From contig JAFNIQ010000005.1 in the NCBI GenBank assembly GCA_017601395.1, positions 1 through 56,090 on the forward strand: a stretch of 56,090 nt of DNA. Reading direction: 5' to 3'. The stretch is from Candidatus Brockarchaeota archaeon. Its GTDB lineage: Archaea > Thermoproteota > EX4484-205 > JAAOZP01. The translations under genes and the position numbers were made by a program. The first letter of the stretch is position 1; every line of letters starts with the position of its first letter. This document shows positions 8,835 to 18,588 of this stretch, in pieces. Under the pieces are notes generated by a model that was not told the origin of the DNA, did no database searches, and worked only from the letters and a program-made list of their open reading frames with translations.

Positions 8835-10562
8835 ATGGGACCAGCAAGAACAGGCTGTTTGGCGTTGATTGTTTTAGCCGCTGTTTTCCTTACTGGAACA
8901 GCTGCCGCGTTCATCATAAACAATGACTTCGGAAGGCTTAAAGTAAAAACCGTCGAAATACCGGACGGCGAACATTACATAAGCGGGGTACTGTATCGTC
9001 CGCGTGCAGCCGCCGAGGAAAACCCTTTGCCGGCTGTAGTCCTTGTGCACGGTATCAGCAGTGCTAAAGAATCCATGAGCAGCATAGCTTTGGAGCTCGC
9101 TAGAAGGGGTTTCGTCGCTTTATCGATAGATGTTGTGGGTCATGGTGATTCCGGCGGGCGGCTCGGCGCAACTAAGGATCCCAGCCTCGGTGCTCTTGCA
9201 GCCTTAAGATACGTTGAAACGCTGCCGTATGTTGACGCTTCTTCACTCGGCCTAGTTGGGCACAGCTTGGGGGCTGGAGCGGTCAGGGCTGCTGCCGCCG
9301 CCCACCGGCGGGTTAAAGCAACCGTGCTCATAGCGGGAGGCTTAGGCGGAATGGCTTCCAGCCCGTTGGAATACGGGGTTCTCAACACTACTTTCCCAAA
9401 GAACCTGCTGGTAGCCATAGGCAGACAGGACGTGCTTTTCAACCTTAATCAGGTTACTGGGGAATGGCTACCCCCGGTTTTCGGGGTTCATCAGGTCTCT
9501 CCTGGAAAACTATACGGCGATTTCAACTCTGGGACTGCGAGGAAGCTAGTAGCACCGGCTACAACCCATCTGCTTGAACCCCTTGACCCGACTATTGTTT
9601 CCGAAACAGTCGTCTGGATGGGCAGCGCTCTCAAGCCTAGCGAAGCCAGTCAAATCAGGCGGCTGGAAGAAGGCTTAGCATACCCCTACCGTGAAACAGT
9701 GATGCTCCTGAGCGTTTTCTCACTGGTGGGTTTAACATTCCCGGTTTCCATGCTAATCTTGCCGCGCAAGCCTTCGAATAAGATTAGTATAGAGTATGGT
9801 TCTCTCAAAGACTGGAAGATTATGGTTATTTGGGGAACCCTGAGCATAGTGCTGCTCCTACCAACGTTCATACTGGGCTTCAGCCTATCCTTCCCACCGG
9901 TTTTATTCGGCTCGTCTATCGCCTGGTGGCTGCTCATGGTTGCTATAGCCGGTGTTTTCCTCATCCTGCTCGTCATGCCTAAGTTCTCAGGCGTTAGGCT
10001 GAGAATTAGAAGATTGACGTCTGAATCCTTCACATGGAGGGAAACCTGTGTCGCGATAAGCCTGTTCCTCATGCTGTATATAATTGTTTACCTTATAGAT
10101 CTCTTGTTAGGCATGAACCTCTGGATTTTCGTGCCTATTTTCAAAGTTCTCAGCATTCCGGCGAGAATCACCCTGTTTCTGACCTTCATACCGTTCTTCC
10201 TAGTCTTCTTTTACGTAGAAGGAATTTACCTCCATGTTCTGCGTAGGGGAAGTGGGAAAAACGGGTTCCTCCCGGGAGCCTTAGAGATGGGTAGAACCAT
10301 CGGGATCAAGATTACACCATACATTCTCGTAATGGGAATACAGTACATCCCGATGTTCTTGTTCGAATTTAAGCCGCTCACCTCTTTCCTCGGCTTCCTG
10401 ATAGAGTTCCTTCCACTCATAACAGTACAGTTCATCATCTCAACAGCTTGCTCATGGTGGTTTCACCGGCTTACCTCATCCATAGGCACGGGCACAGTTT
10501 TCAACGCGCTCCTATTCGCCTGGATTTCAGCAGGTGTTTTCCCATTCGGAGCATTCGGTTGA
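8835..10562 (+). CDS. Membrane-anchored alpha/beta hydrolase with polytopic C-terminal domain
   Basis: An N-terminal hydrophobic segment (residues ~8-30) is followed by an alpha/beta hydrolase domain: oxyanion region VLVHGISSAKES, GHGDSGG, and the nucleophile elbow GLVGHSLGAGA with its serine; a late THLLEPLD histidine may complete the triad. The last ~270 residues form about seven membrane helices. The hydrolase domain is probably outside the cell. A GTG at 8817 is in frame, but the TATA element GATATATA at 8801-8808 lies about 30 bases before the ATG at 8835, so that start is preferred (575 residues). Substrate unknown; esterase or peptidase activity is plausible. Confidence 0.8.
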   Translation: MGPARTGCLALIVLAAVFLTGTAAAFIINNDFGRLKVKTVEIPDGEHYISGVLYRPRAAAEENPLPAVVLVHGISSAKESMSSIALELARRGFVALSIDVVGHGDSGGRLGATKDPSLGALAALRYVETLPYVDASSLGLVGHSLGAGAVRAAAAAHRRVKATVLIAGGLGGMASSPLEYGVLNTTFPKNLLVAIGRQDVLFNLNQVTGEWLPPVFGVHQVSPGKLYGDFNSGTARKLVAPATTHLLEPLDPTIVSETVVWMGSALKPSEASQIRRLEEGLAYPYRETVMLLSVFSLVGLTFPVSMLILPRKPSNKISIEYGSLKDWKIMVIWGTLSIVLLLPTFILGFSLSFPPVLFGSSIAWWLLMVAIAGVFLILLVMPKFSGVRLRIRRLTSESFTWRETCVAISLFLMLYIIVYLIDLLLGMNLWIFVPIFKVLSIPARITLFLTFIPFFLVFFYVEGIYLHVLRRGSGKNGFLPGALEMGRTIGIKITPYILVMGIQYIPMFLFEFKPLTSFLGFLIEFLPLITVQFIISTACSWWFHRLTSSIGTGTVFNALLFAWISAGVFPFGAFG

Positions 10563-10959
10563 CAACCCGCCTATATACTTCTTCAAGACGCGAAGCCTTT
10601 AACAGTTTTATCTTAATCTATACATTACAAACAGTTGTTAAAAAGTTTATATTAGTAGAGCGCGCGCTACAGCTCGGAAGGAAGTTGAAAGAATGAAAAT
10701 GTATATAAGTTAACCATCACAATGATGTAGGTGACTATAAGGAACGGGAGAAGAACGGATGGCACCTACACACATATCAAGCGGTAGGCACACTAAATAT
10801 GGTGAACGATTACTTGCTGATTGAAAGAGAAACAGGTTCTTAAAAACTAGGGATTAACTTTTGACGGTTCATTCAATTCAAGCGAAAACCTAGAAGGCAT
10901 AATATAATTATGATAGAGATAGCGTTAAATGCAGAAGATATAGTGTAATGATTTATTAC
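10563..10959. other. Gap containing a promoter-like element and palindrome
   Basis: Roughly 400 bases between the hydrolase and the esterase remnant. A TATA-like run (GTTTATATTAG) near 10645-10655 is followed by a GC palindrome at 10659-10668, but only a six-codon frame follows it, so the gene it once served may be lost. The rest is AT-rich and shows no coding pattern. Confidence 0.4.
10659..10668. promoter_or_regulatory. Palindromic operator AGCGCGCGCT (site 1)
   Basis: A perfect 10-base palindrome just downstream of a TATA-like element. The identical sequence occurs at 13362-13371 in the same position relative to the TATA of the GH5 pseudogene, which suggests a shared repressor site overlapping the transcription start. 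Confidence 0.4.
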
Positions 10960-11853
10960 TCAAAAATCTTTAAAGCCGTTTGCCCAGAATGTGAATACAC
11001 ATTGTCCATAGCCCCTAAATATTTCTCGATAATCATGTCCCGCTCCCTTTACCGTGACAAATTCGTGTTCAACATTCAGCTTTTTTAACCACTCATGATA
11101 CTCGTGCAAAGCAGGTAGTAAACGTGAATCATATTCACCGCATAATATTCTCAGCTTTGTTTTCTCCCAATTCAGAACCCTGGCGTTCAGTTTGGCCAAG
11201 TGCCATGGACCGATTTCTTCGTAGTAATTTTGATCACAATTAAAAGTGTAGTATGTACGGTATGTAGGTTCCTCGCTTAAATCACGTAATATACTTGGGG
11301 CTATCGCGGAGATGGCGCCAAATAAGTTTGAATGCTTGAGCCCCAGATGTAGAGCTCCAAATCCGCCCATTGAATGACCTTCTATGTCGCGCCCCTCTTT
11401 TCGAGCTATTGTATGATAAGTAGCATCAATGTGTGGAATCAGATTTTTAATGATAACTTGTTCTATGGGTAGCTTTCCATCTTTAGAATTCACATACCAT
11501 CCTACAGGCAGTGCTTGAGGGAGAACGATAATTACTTCGGGCATTACCTTCGCCTTTATGGCAGCATCATATTTTTGAACTGCCCATGCTCCTTGCCTCG
11601 CGCTTTCAAAACCTGCATGAAGCCAATAGATCACGGGGAAATGCTTGGAAATATTTTGTTCATAGCTCGGTGGCAAATAAATCAGATAGCTGCCTTAAGT
11701 ATTAGATCCTCGAGCTGGTGTTGGGTAAAGACGATATCTTGTGCCCGGCGGCTCTTCAGTAATCGGGTCTATCCATTGAGCCAGCAGCTCTGCAATAGTT
11801 TCTGGCGAAGGAGGCTCTGATGCTGGAGACTTCTCCCGTACATAGGACTTATT
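10960..11853 (-). pseudogene. Esterase (feruloyl-esterase/esterase-D like) with in-frame stop
   Basis: The uninterrupted 3' part (10960-11676) is an alpha/beta hydrolase with FPVIYWLHAG, the nucleophile elbow IEGHSMGGFGALH and a C-terminal histidine in VKGAGHDYREIF. Upstream in the same frame is LIYLPPSYEQ, the usual lead-in of this family, then a TAA at 11695-11697, then more coding sequence (TEEPPGTRYRLYPTPARG, and before it ASEPPSPETIAELLAQW) to about 11853. The reading is continuous across the stop, so one nonsense change interrupts the gene. No in-frame start codon remains at the 5' end, so a second lesion is likely. It probably removed acyl groups from plant-type polysaccharides. Confidence 0.72.
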
Positions 11854-11856
11854 CTA

Positions 11857-12355
11857 TTTAAAACACCTATATAATTTTCGTTAGCTGGTTAAGAGCTTTT
11901 AGTATATGCTATCGCTGATCTTCAGTTTTATGATTAATTTAGGAGATCTCTTACCCAGTATCTAGTCTATCTGACGCATCTGGTCTTTTCTCGAAGGCTC
12001 GAAATCCATTGCCCAATCTTCTCCTCAACCCGCACCACTGTTTTAAACCCTGGATAGGCGTTGTTCTTTCGCTTCTTGCCCATATCCATGCTGGAGCACC
12101 CTGGCGCGAATATGGCTTTTTCTAGTCAATATTTCACGCATAGGACTCTTTCCCAAGCCATTCTGGGCTTGGCTTCCCATCCTTAAAATACTTCATCCAG
12201 TCTGGCTCCTTGCCTCTTACATCATCTAGTGCAGACGCGAATCCGAGTGAACTTGCCAGTTGGAAAACCCATTGTGGAAACGAGCCTACTATAGCCCCTG
12301 TCTTGGGTACATTGCACTAACATTAATACTCAATCTTCTCAGTCTTCTCGAGAAA
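11857..12355. other. Gap with a short coding remnant (minus strand 12134-12310)
   Basis: Minus-strand frame 12134-12310 reads VPKTGAIVGSFPQWVFQLAS, then ASALDDVRGKEPDWMKYF and ends SPEWLGKESYA. It looks like real protein sequence but has no start and no family I can name. The remainder (11.86-12.13 kb) has no open frame. It appears to be the tail of another lost gene. Confidence 0.3.
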
Positions 12356-13354
12356 CTAGCCATTTTTCAACCTACTCCTGTTTTCCGCCGATGGTATGAG
12401 CGCGTTTAAAACTGGTTCTACCCATCTGTTGTTGGGAATATCGTAAAGTATGAAGTCGCTGTCAAACTGCCAGTAGGCCCAGCTCCAGCCCATTTCCTCA
12501 GCCAGCCTGGCTACGAAGCCGAGGTATCTTACCCTAGAATCCATGTCGGCTTTGTCATATACTCCGAACTCTCCCAGGAAAATAGGCCTGTTGTGGTTTT
12601 CCGACCATGCTTAAGCCTTCTCGAAATCGCTCCGAATCGCTCTCTTCTCCTCTGGGGAGCCTACCCATTTTATCCCAACCTTGCCCTCGCGGCCAGCCCA
12701 TTTAGCACCCTGATGCGTGAAATCCATAGGCTTATAGTAGTGCACAGTCACAATTATATTCCTGTCTTCCTCAGGCAGAACCAGCTTGTCGAGGCCCGTT
12801 ATGCTGTTCCAGAGGGCTGGGCCTATTATCACAGTCCTATCCGGGTTAGTCCTGCGCACCGTTCTAAGAACATCGATGAGAAGACGGTTCCTGAGCTCAG
12901 GCGTAAGCTCCCCGTTTGGCTCGTTTAGAAGCTCGAAAACCAAGCTGTCAGGATAATTACTGTAGAGCTTCCCGATTTGATCCCAGAAGGCGAGGAGCCT
13001 CCCCCTGTTTTCAAACGGATCCCTACCCATGATTATGAACTCGTGGAAATCGATTATCGGCATCAGCCAGTTGCCTAAAGCCTGTTCAACCGCCCAATCC
13101 AAGGTTTCAAGCCATTCCTCCGAAAGCCGGTTTCCCTTAACCATAGCCTCGTCGCGGAAAGGATGGAGAGCGATGCGTACATTGTTGAAGCCGACACTTG
13201 CTATCAGCCTGAAATGTTCACTCCTCATCCTTCCCATAGACCTGTTTCTCCAAACCTGGTCGTAACCCAGAATGTTAACACCCCTGCCAAGCCGCTCATT
13301 CTGGTTAAACATATCCATTTCAATCAACCCCAGTACTCCACGCTCGCCATCCAA
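12356..13354 (-). pseudogene. GH5 endoglucanase-like gene with in-frame TAA
   Basis: Clear paralogue of the intact GH5 gene at 14673-16070. The frame starts at a TTG (13354) placed about 25 bases after a TATA-like TATAAGTATA and contains VRIALHPFRDE, the acid/base region FELLNEPNGEL and FTHQGAKW. A TAA at 12611-12613 interrupts it; the same frame continues with AWSENHNRPIFLGEFGVYD, holding the nucleophile glutamate, and ends at 12356. Removing the stop gives ~332 residues without a signal peptide, unlike the intact paralogue. As written, the product would lack the nucleophile and be inactive unless the stop is read through. Confidence 0.85.
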
Positions 13355-13361
13355 CCTTAAA

Positions 13362-13371
13362 AGCGCGCGCT
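13362..13371. promoter_or_regulatory. Palindromic operator AGCGCGCGCT (site 2)
   Basis: The same 10-base palindrome as at 10659-10668, lying between the TATA element and the TTG start of the GH5 pseudogene (minus strand). In both places the order is TATA then palindrome with near-identical spacing. Confidence 0.45.
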
Positions 13372-13469
13372 ATACTTATACTTTATTTCAGTTAACAAGA
13401 AACTGTTCAAAAGGCTTTAGGGAAAAGCCTTATAAGAATTTTCCGACTCGAAGAGGAACAGTAGGAAAA

Positions 13470-14636
13470 GTGGGGAGGAAGTCTTCGTTCAAAAACATAG
13501 CAACATCAACCCAAATACTGCTGGCTCTAATTATAATATTGCCAATAGTCGTAAGCCTATGGTTAGTCCTCACATATCCTCCTAGCCTGTTCAAACTGTT
13601 TCCTGGAATTGAGGGAGACGGAGCAATACCGATCACGCTGGGAGAAGAATCCTATGAAACATTGATTGTTAAAGTCTATTATCCTTCCGAGTTAGCAGGT
13701 GTAATGGTGGATAGGGTGTGGAGTGAAGCCCGCGGTAATCTGTCGACGACAATAATAGGAGAATTTCTTAGGATAAGGTGGCAAGGTGAAACAGTTAGAG
13801 TAGGCATGATTAATGATACAGAGCATGTTTTTAATATGAAGGAGTTGAAAAGAGAAGAAAAACAGTTAAAACTTTCTGCAGGCGATTCACTCATAGACTT
13901 AACGATCAGGTTTTTAAACTTGTCCTATCCTAGGCTGCCCGAAGACTTTAAGAAAAGGATGGTCATGATCTTGGAAAACCAGTCTTTTATAAAATGGCTT
14001 AAGGAAGAGGGCCTCACATACAGTGTTGAAAGCATCAGGCCAGCGGGAGCATTGGGAGGATGGGACTGGATTATTACTTCGAATATGGAAATAGAACTGC
14101 TGGTTGATGGGATTGAAGCATCATGCATCTTAACTCTCAGAGAAACCTATAAGTTGGTGTCTAATTCTAACGCATCAAGGGAGCTGCAGTTATTCCTCAG
14201 GGAGGGCAATAAGACTAATGGAGTTTGCGCATATATTTATAAATATGGTGATGGGTTTATAGTGGGTACGATAGTTGGAACTAAAAACCCGTATGACCCA
14301 GGATATACTTACAGTACGGGTGAAGCATGGTTAAAGAATAGCTCGTCAAATATTTGGATATCGCCAAATATATATGTAAGGGTTTCGATTATTAACGCGA
14401 CGAGCGAGCTGGGGCAGAGAATCATACAGGTATTAAGCAGCAACAGGCTTACAGGCAGACTTATAGAATACGGATTCAAGGTAGACCTGGTCATGACGGA
14501 GAAATATCCTTTCGATGAAACAAGCCGATACTTCTATGCATATTTTTACTATGCAGAAAAAGAAGTGGTGGTGAATGTGAATATTAATCCGGATGCTGGA
14601 AGGATTGAGAAAATATCTTTCATTGCTCGAGAATAA
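13470..14636 (+). CDS. Membrane-anchored extracellular protein, unknown function
   Basis: From a GTG at 13470 the product has a basic N terminus (VGRKSSFKNIATST), one strong membrane helix (ILLALIIILPIVVSLWLVLT), and ~350 residues rich in beta structure and Asn-X-Ser/Thr sequons, as expected for a glycosylated surface protein. No enzyme motif was recognised. The open frame begins at 13272, but a TTATAAG element at 13428-13434 places transcription start near 13457, so the GTG is chosen. It lies just upstream of the GH5 gene in the same direction; a surface sugar-binding or scaffold role is inference. Confidence 0.6.
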   Translation: MGRKSSFKNIATSTQILLALIIILPIVVSLWLVLTYPPSLFKLFPGIEGDGAIPITLGEESYETLIVKVYYPSELAGVMVDRVWSEARGNLSTTIIGEFLRIRWQGETVRVGMINDTEHVFNMKELKREEKQLKLSAGDSLIDLTIRFLNLSYPRLPEDFKKRMVMILENQSFIKWLKEEGLTYSVESIRPAGALGGWDWIITSNMEIELLVDGIEASCILTLRETYKLVSNSNASRELQLFLREGNKTNGVCAYIYKYGDGFIVGTIVGTKNPYDPGYTYSTGEAWLKNSSSNIWISPNIYVRVSIINATSELGQRIIQVLSSNRLTGRLIEYGFKVDLVMTEKYPFDETSRYFYAYFYYAEKEVVVNVNINPDAGRIEKISFIARE

Positions 14637-14672
14637 GATTTTTAAAGATTTTCGGCAGAGAAAGGTCTAGAA

Positions 14673-16070
14673 ATGGCTTTACTTGAAAAGAGGCTTGAAT
14701 CATACGTCTTATTGTTTAGTCTACTTTTCTCAACAATATTCTACCCTGTTAGCACGAGAGGAGATGGTGAGCAAACGCAGCCAGCTTACGATTATCGGTT
14801 TGAAGAGGCAGTTGCAGAATCCAGGATGCACAGGGGAATAAACATTGGGAATGCTTTGGAAGCACCCAGGGAGGGTGAATGGGGAGTTTACATTAGGGAC
14901 GAGTATTTCAGGATAATAAGGGAAGCCGGCTTCGACACTGTTCGAATACCAATAAGATGGTCGGCTCACGCTGAGAACAACCCGCCTTATAGGATCGATG
15001 AAGACTTCTTCAACAGGGTGGATAGGGTTGTGAACAAGTCCCTGGAACAGGGTCTTATCACCATAATAAACATTCACCACTATGAGGAGATAATGCAAGA
15101 CCCCTTGGGCCACAGAGACCGTTTCAAAGCCTTGTGGAGCCAGATATCTGAACACTATAAGGATTATCCTGAAACGCTTTTCTTCGAGCTTCTAAACGAG
15201 CCTTACGGTGAGCTGACTGATGAGAGGTGGAACATGCTTATCAGGGAGACTGCCGAAATAATAAGAAGAAATAACCCTACGAGAAAAATAATCGTAGGTC
15301 CAACAGGGTGGAACAGCGTTTACAATCTTAAGGGATTAGTGATTCCTGAGGACGAGAACATTATCGTCACCTTCCACTTTTACACCCCCTTCGAATTCAC
15401 CCATCAGGGGGCGGAATGGGTCAGCCCCTCTCCCACCGTCGGCAGGAAATGGCTTGGAACCCAGGGTGAAAAGAAACAGATTACGGATGAGTTGAACATG
15501 GCTGTCGAATGGGCGATGCAGCACGGCAACGTCTCCCTTTTAATGGGCGAGTTCGGAGCATACAGTAAAGCAGACATGGATTCAAGAGTGAGATGGACAC
15601 GTTTCGTTGCGAGAGAGGCGGAGAAGAGGGGAATAGCCTGGTGCTACTGGGAGTTCTGCGCAGGCTTCGGAGCCTACGACCCAGATAAGGGAGAGTGGAG
15701 AACAGAGCTTTTGAACGCGTTGATCTCTGAGAAGCACTATGTTACTGTGGAGACTGAATATGGAAACGCTTTCGGCGCAGGCTGGTATGACGAGGGTACT
15801 TATGCACCTGTAGGGATTAATATTACAAGCTGGGGCTTCTATGTTTTCGACCATTTCGAAGGACTGGGTCCTAAGGACAGGATTATAGACGAGAGGACTG
15901 TTGAAATCTACGTCGACGAGTCTAGGATGATAAAGGCTATTTGGAGAATAGATTATGTTAAACTATTGATAATAGCCTTAATATGTTTCACCGCATGCGC
16001 AGCAGCAATCCTGTATAAAAAGCGAGCTTTAAGATCCAGTTTAATTCAGAAGATTAAGCATTCTCCCTGA
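14673..16070 (+). CDS. GH5-family endoglucanase, secreted and membrane-tethered
   Basis: Hydrolyses beta-1,4-glucan-type or related polysaccharides outside the cell. Residues ~10-30 form a signal peptide or anchor. The GH5 barrel follows: GINIGNALEAP, VRIPIRWS, acid/base Glu176 in FELLNEPYGEL, HFYTPFEFTHQG, and nucleophile Glu293 in LMGEFGAYSKADMDSRVRW. After the barrel there are ~90 further residues and a C-terminal membrane helix (LLIIALICFTACAAAILYK) with a basic tail. The ATG has a TTTTTAAAG TATA element about 30 bases upstream. Its paralogue at 12.4-13.4 kb is broken. Archaeal GH5 enzymes are uncommon, so horizontal origin is plausible. Confidence 0.9.
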   Translation: MALLEKRLESYVLLFSLLFSTIFYPVSTRGDGEQTQPAYDYRFEEAVAESRMHRGINIGNALEAPREGEWGVYIRDEYFRIIREAGFDTVRIPIRWSAHAENNPPYRIDEDFFNRVDRVVNKSLEQGLITIINIHHYEEIMQDPLGHRDRFKALWSQISEHYKDYPETLFFELLNEPYGELTDERWNMLIRETAEIIRRNNPTRKIIVGPTGWNSVYNLKGLVIPEDENIIVTFHFYTPFEFTHQGAEWVSPSPTVGRKWLGTQGEKKQITDELNMAVEWAMQHGNVSLLMGEFGAYSKADMDSRVRWTRFVAREAEKRGIAWCYWEFCAGFGAYDPDKGEWRTELLNALISEKHYVTVETEYGNAFGAGWYDEGTYAPVGINITSWGFYVFDHFEGLGPKDRIIDERTVEIYVDESRMIKAIWRIDYVKLLIIALICFTACAAAILYKKRALRSSLIQKIKHSP

Positions 16071-16160
16071 GTTTTAACTCATGCTGACAGTTGGCTTAAA
16101 TTTTCATCCAGCCTCGCAAACCCTTAAATGCTTCGAAAAACATTATAATTGGTGGTTTAT

Positions 16161-16961
16161 ATGAAGGTTTACGTTCTGGCCGACATGGAGGGCGCCAGCT
16201 ACGTGGTCCGCGAGCAGCAGACCGAGCCCGGGAGCAGAGAGTACGAGGAGGCATGCCTCCTTCTAACTAGAGACGTGAACGCTGCTGTTGAAGGAGCCCT
16301 GGAGGGAGGTGCTTCAGAAGTCCTTGTTAACGACCTGCATGGGGCGCGAAACGGTTTCAACCTTGTGCCGGAGGAGCTGCACGAGGAGGCGAAATACGTT
16401 ACAGGAGGGCCTAGGCCGTGTAGAATGGCTGGGCTCGACAGGAGCTTTAGCCTAGCGTTCATGATAGGCTACCACGCTATGGCTGGGACAGAGGGTGCGG
16501 TTCTAGACCACACGATGGCCACTAGGATAATAGTCAACGCCTACATAAACGAGAAGCAGGTTGGTGAAATCGGGATAGACGCGGCTATACTGGGGTATTT
16601 CGAAGTGCCCGTGGGTCTGGTAAGCGGTTGCAGAACGGCAGCCCAAGAGGCTAAGACTCTATTAGGCAGGGTTGAAACCGTTGTTGTGAAAGAAGGGTTT
16701 AGTAGAAACTTTGCGGCTTGCCTGCCGCCAGCCCGGAGCAGGAAGCTTATCCGAGAAACCGCTGAGAGGGCTGTTCGAAACGCTGAAGATTTTAAGCCTT
16801 TCAGAATCAACCCGCCTGTGACTTTGAAAATCGAGTATTCACATCCGAATTACGCGGATATTCAATGCAGAACGCCGGGCATAGAACGCCTTGACGCTCG
16901 AACAATCGTTATCCGTGGAGACGACTTGCTTGAAGTGATGAAAAGAGTAGGCTGGTATTAA
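16161..16961 (+). CDS. M55-family D-aminopeptidase (DppA-like)
   Basis: Zinc peptidase of the DppA family, which releases N-terminal D-residues from short peptides. Metal and active-site motifs are visible: LADMEGASYVV at the N terminus, VNDLHGARNG, the glycine-histidine motif MIGYHAMAGT, and VLDHT. Length (266 residues) is typical. The frame extends to a TTG at 16149, but the ATG at 16161 has an SD-like GGTGG at good spacing and begins right at the first strand. It probably takes part in peptide scavenging. Confidence 0.87.
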   Translation: MKVYVLADMEGASYVVREQQTEPGSREYEEACLLLTRDVNAAVEGALEGGASEVLVNDLHGARNGFNLVPEELHEEAKYVTGGPRPCRMAGLDRSFSLAFMIGYHAMAGTEGAVLDHTMATRIIVNAYINEKQVGEIGIDAAILGYFEVPVGLVSGCRTAAQEAKTLLGRVETVVVKEGFSRNFAACLPPARSRKLIRETAERAVRNAEDFKPFRINPPVTLKIEYSHPNYADIQCRTPGIERLDARTIVIRGDDLLEVMKRVGWY

Positions 16962-17060
16962 CTTTAGTGGAGAATCATAACGCCCTAGAATGCAACCATC
17001 TTCATTCGGATCCTTGTTTCCGCTTCACCTGTTTATCACGCTGATTACCGGCTGGTTGCT

Positions 17061-18393
17061 TCACCTTCCTGCCATCCAGAAGGTGCTCCATCCGCCGATA
17101 TGCACGTCGCGTCCAGAGTCCCCCGGCAGAAGATCCATGTAGTTTTCAGCAACCTTCCTGAATGCTTGAGCATACTCTTCAATGATCTCAGGCCTGTAAT
17201 GCTTGAACCATGGGACGGTGAACACCCGCTCCTGCACGCTCTCTGAAACCGGGAGGCTACCCGGCGGCTGCCTCACGTCAACACCCGGGGGATAATTCGC
17301 TATGCGCGTCGGTCTACCCTGGTTGTAGACATCTATCTTGTTGAACAATGAGTGTAAATGCAGCGGGAGGTTGCAGCCCGGGTAGCATGGGGCTCCCTCT
17401 GCCCTTACTGCTTCGCAGAACCTTTGAACAGATAGGCCTCCCAACTCCTCCGGACGGTAGATGCCGTGGGGTGCGTACCACCCACCCTTGGTTGACCCAG
17501 AGTCTTTCGGAGGCCTATGGCTCCTGATTCCGGGGACTCCTTCAAGCAGGTTCCAGAAGTAGTTCATGGCTTTATCTATCTCAGCCATAAGCTCCGGGTA
17601 ATGCTTCAACTGGACACGCCCGACTGCCGAGGTTAACTGGTGCATCCTATACTTGTATCCTCCCCAGGGCAGCCCTGCTCCACGTTTAAGGTCTTCCACA
17701 AGGCGAACCCGTGGCGCTCGTAATGGCCGAAGGCCACAGCCCTTTCATAAACCCGCCTGTCGTTCGTAGTCATCATTCCTCCCTCGCCGCAAGGCAGTGA
17801 TTTTCCGGACATTAGTGAGAAGCCTGCAGCATCTCCATAGGTTCCAACCATTCTACCCTTGTAAAGAGCACCGTGAGCGTGAGAGCAATCCTCAATCACC
17901 ATCAAGCCGTTTCTCTCAGCTATCTTCATTATCGCATCCATATCTGCCGGCATTCCCAAGTAGTGGACAATCATTATCGCCTTAGTTCTCGGAGTAACCC
18001 AGCGTTCAATATCCTTAGGATCGATGCAGAGCGTTTCGGGATCAATGTCGGCGAAAACAACTGTTCCACCGAGCGAGTAGACCTGTAGGCAGGAGGCCCA
18101 GTAAGTGATGCTTGGACAAATGATCTCATCCCCCTTCCCTATGCCTACGCCGAACATCGCGCTGTGTAGAGCAGCGGTTCCAGTGTTATGTGCAAGCGCG
18201 TATTCCACGCCCAGCCATCGGGCGAACTCCTCATCGAATTTTTAAGTCAAATCTATGTCTGACATTTTCCCGGTGCGGAGTACTTCTAAAACAGCATCCT
18301 AACCTCGCTAGTTATAATTGGCCAAGCGAATATGTCTCCATGTTCAGACCTGACAGTCTTCGGACCCTCTAAGAGAGCTAGGCCGCTTCCCAA
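17061..18393 (-). pseudogene. DegT/DnrJ/EryC1 aminotransferase with three lesions
   Basis: A PLP-dependent sugar aminotransferase gene in pieces. From a TTG at 18393 the frame reads LALLEGPKTVRSEHGDIFAW, shifts around 18297-18304, continues VLEVLRTGKMSDIDLT, meets a TAA at 18242-18244, goes on KFDEEFARWLGVEYALAHNT through the cofactor regions VIEDCSHAHGA and SLMSGKSLPCGEGG, shifts again at about 17700-17712, and ends VEDLKRGAGLPWGGYKYRMH... to the stop at 17061. Repaired, it gives the ~440 residues normal for this family. Three independent lesions argue for real decay rather than one error. The lost function was probably aminosugar synthesis. Confidence 0.85.
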
Positions 18394-18588
18394 CCTTTAA
18401 ACAATCATTACACTGTTTCAGCAGATATTAAATATTTCCGCTACCATTTCTTTCACCCTGATCCCAATACTGAGATTCTGAAGGCGCCCAACATTCACAG
18501 GTGCCTGAAAACAATACTTAGGGATGCGCGCATCTTCTTTTGAAACTTGGCCGAATGCTTAAATAAGTTGCTTCGCCAGACTGTGAAC

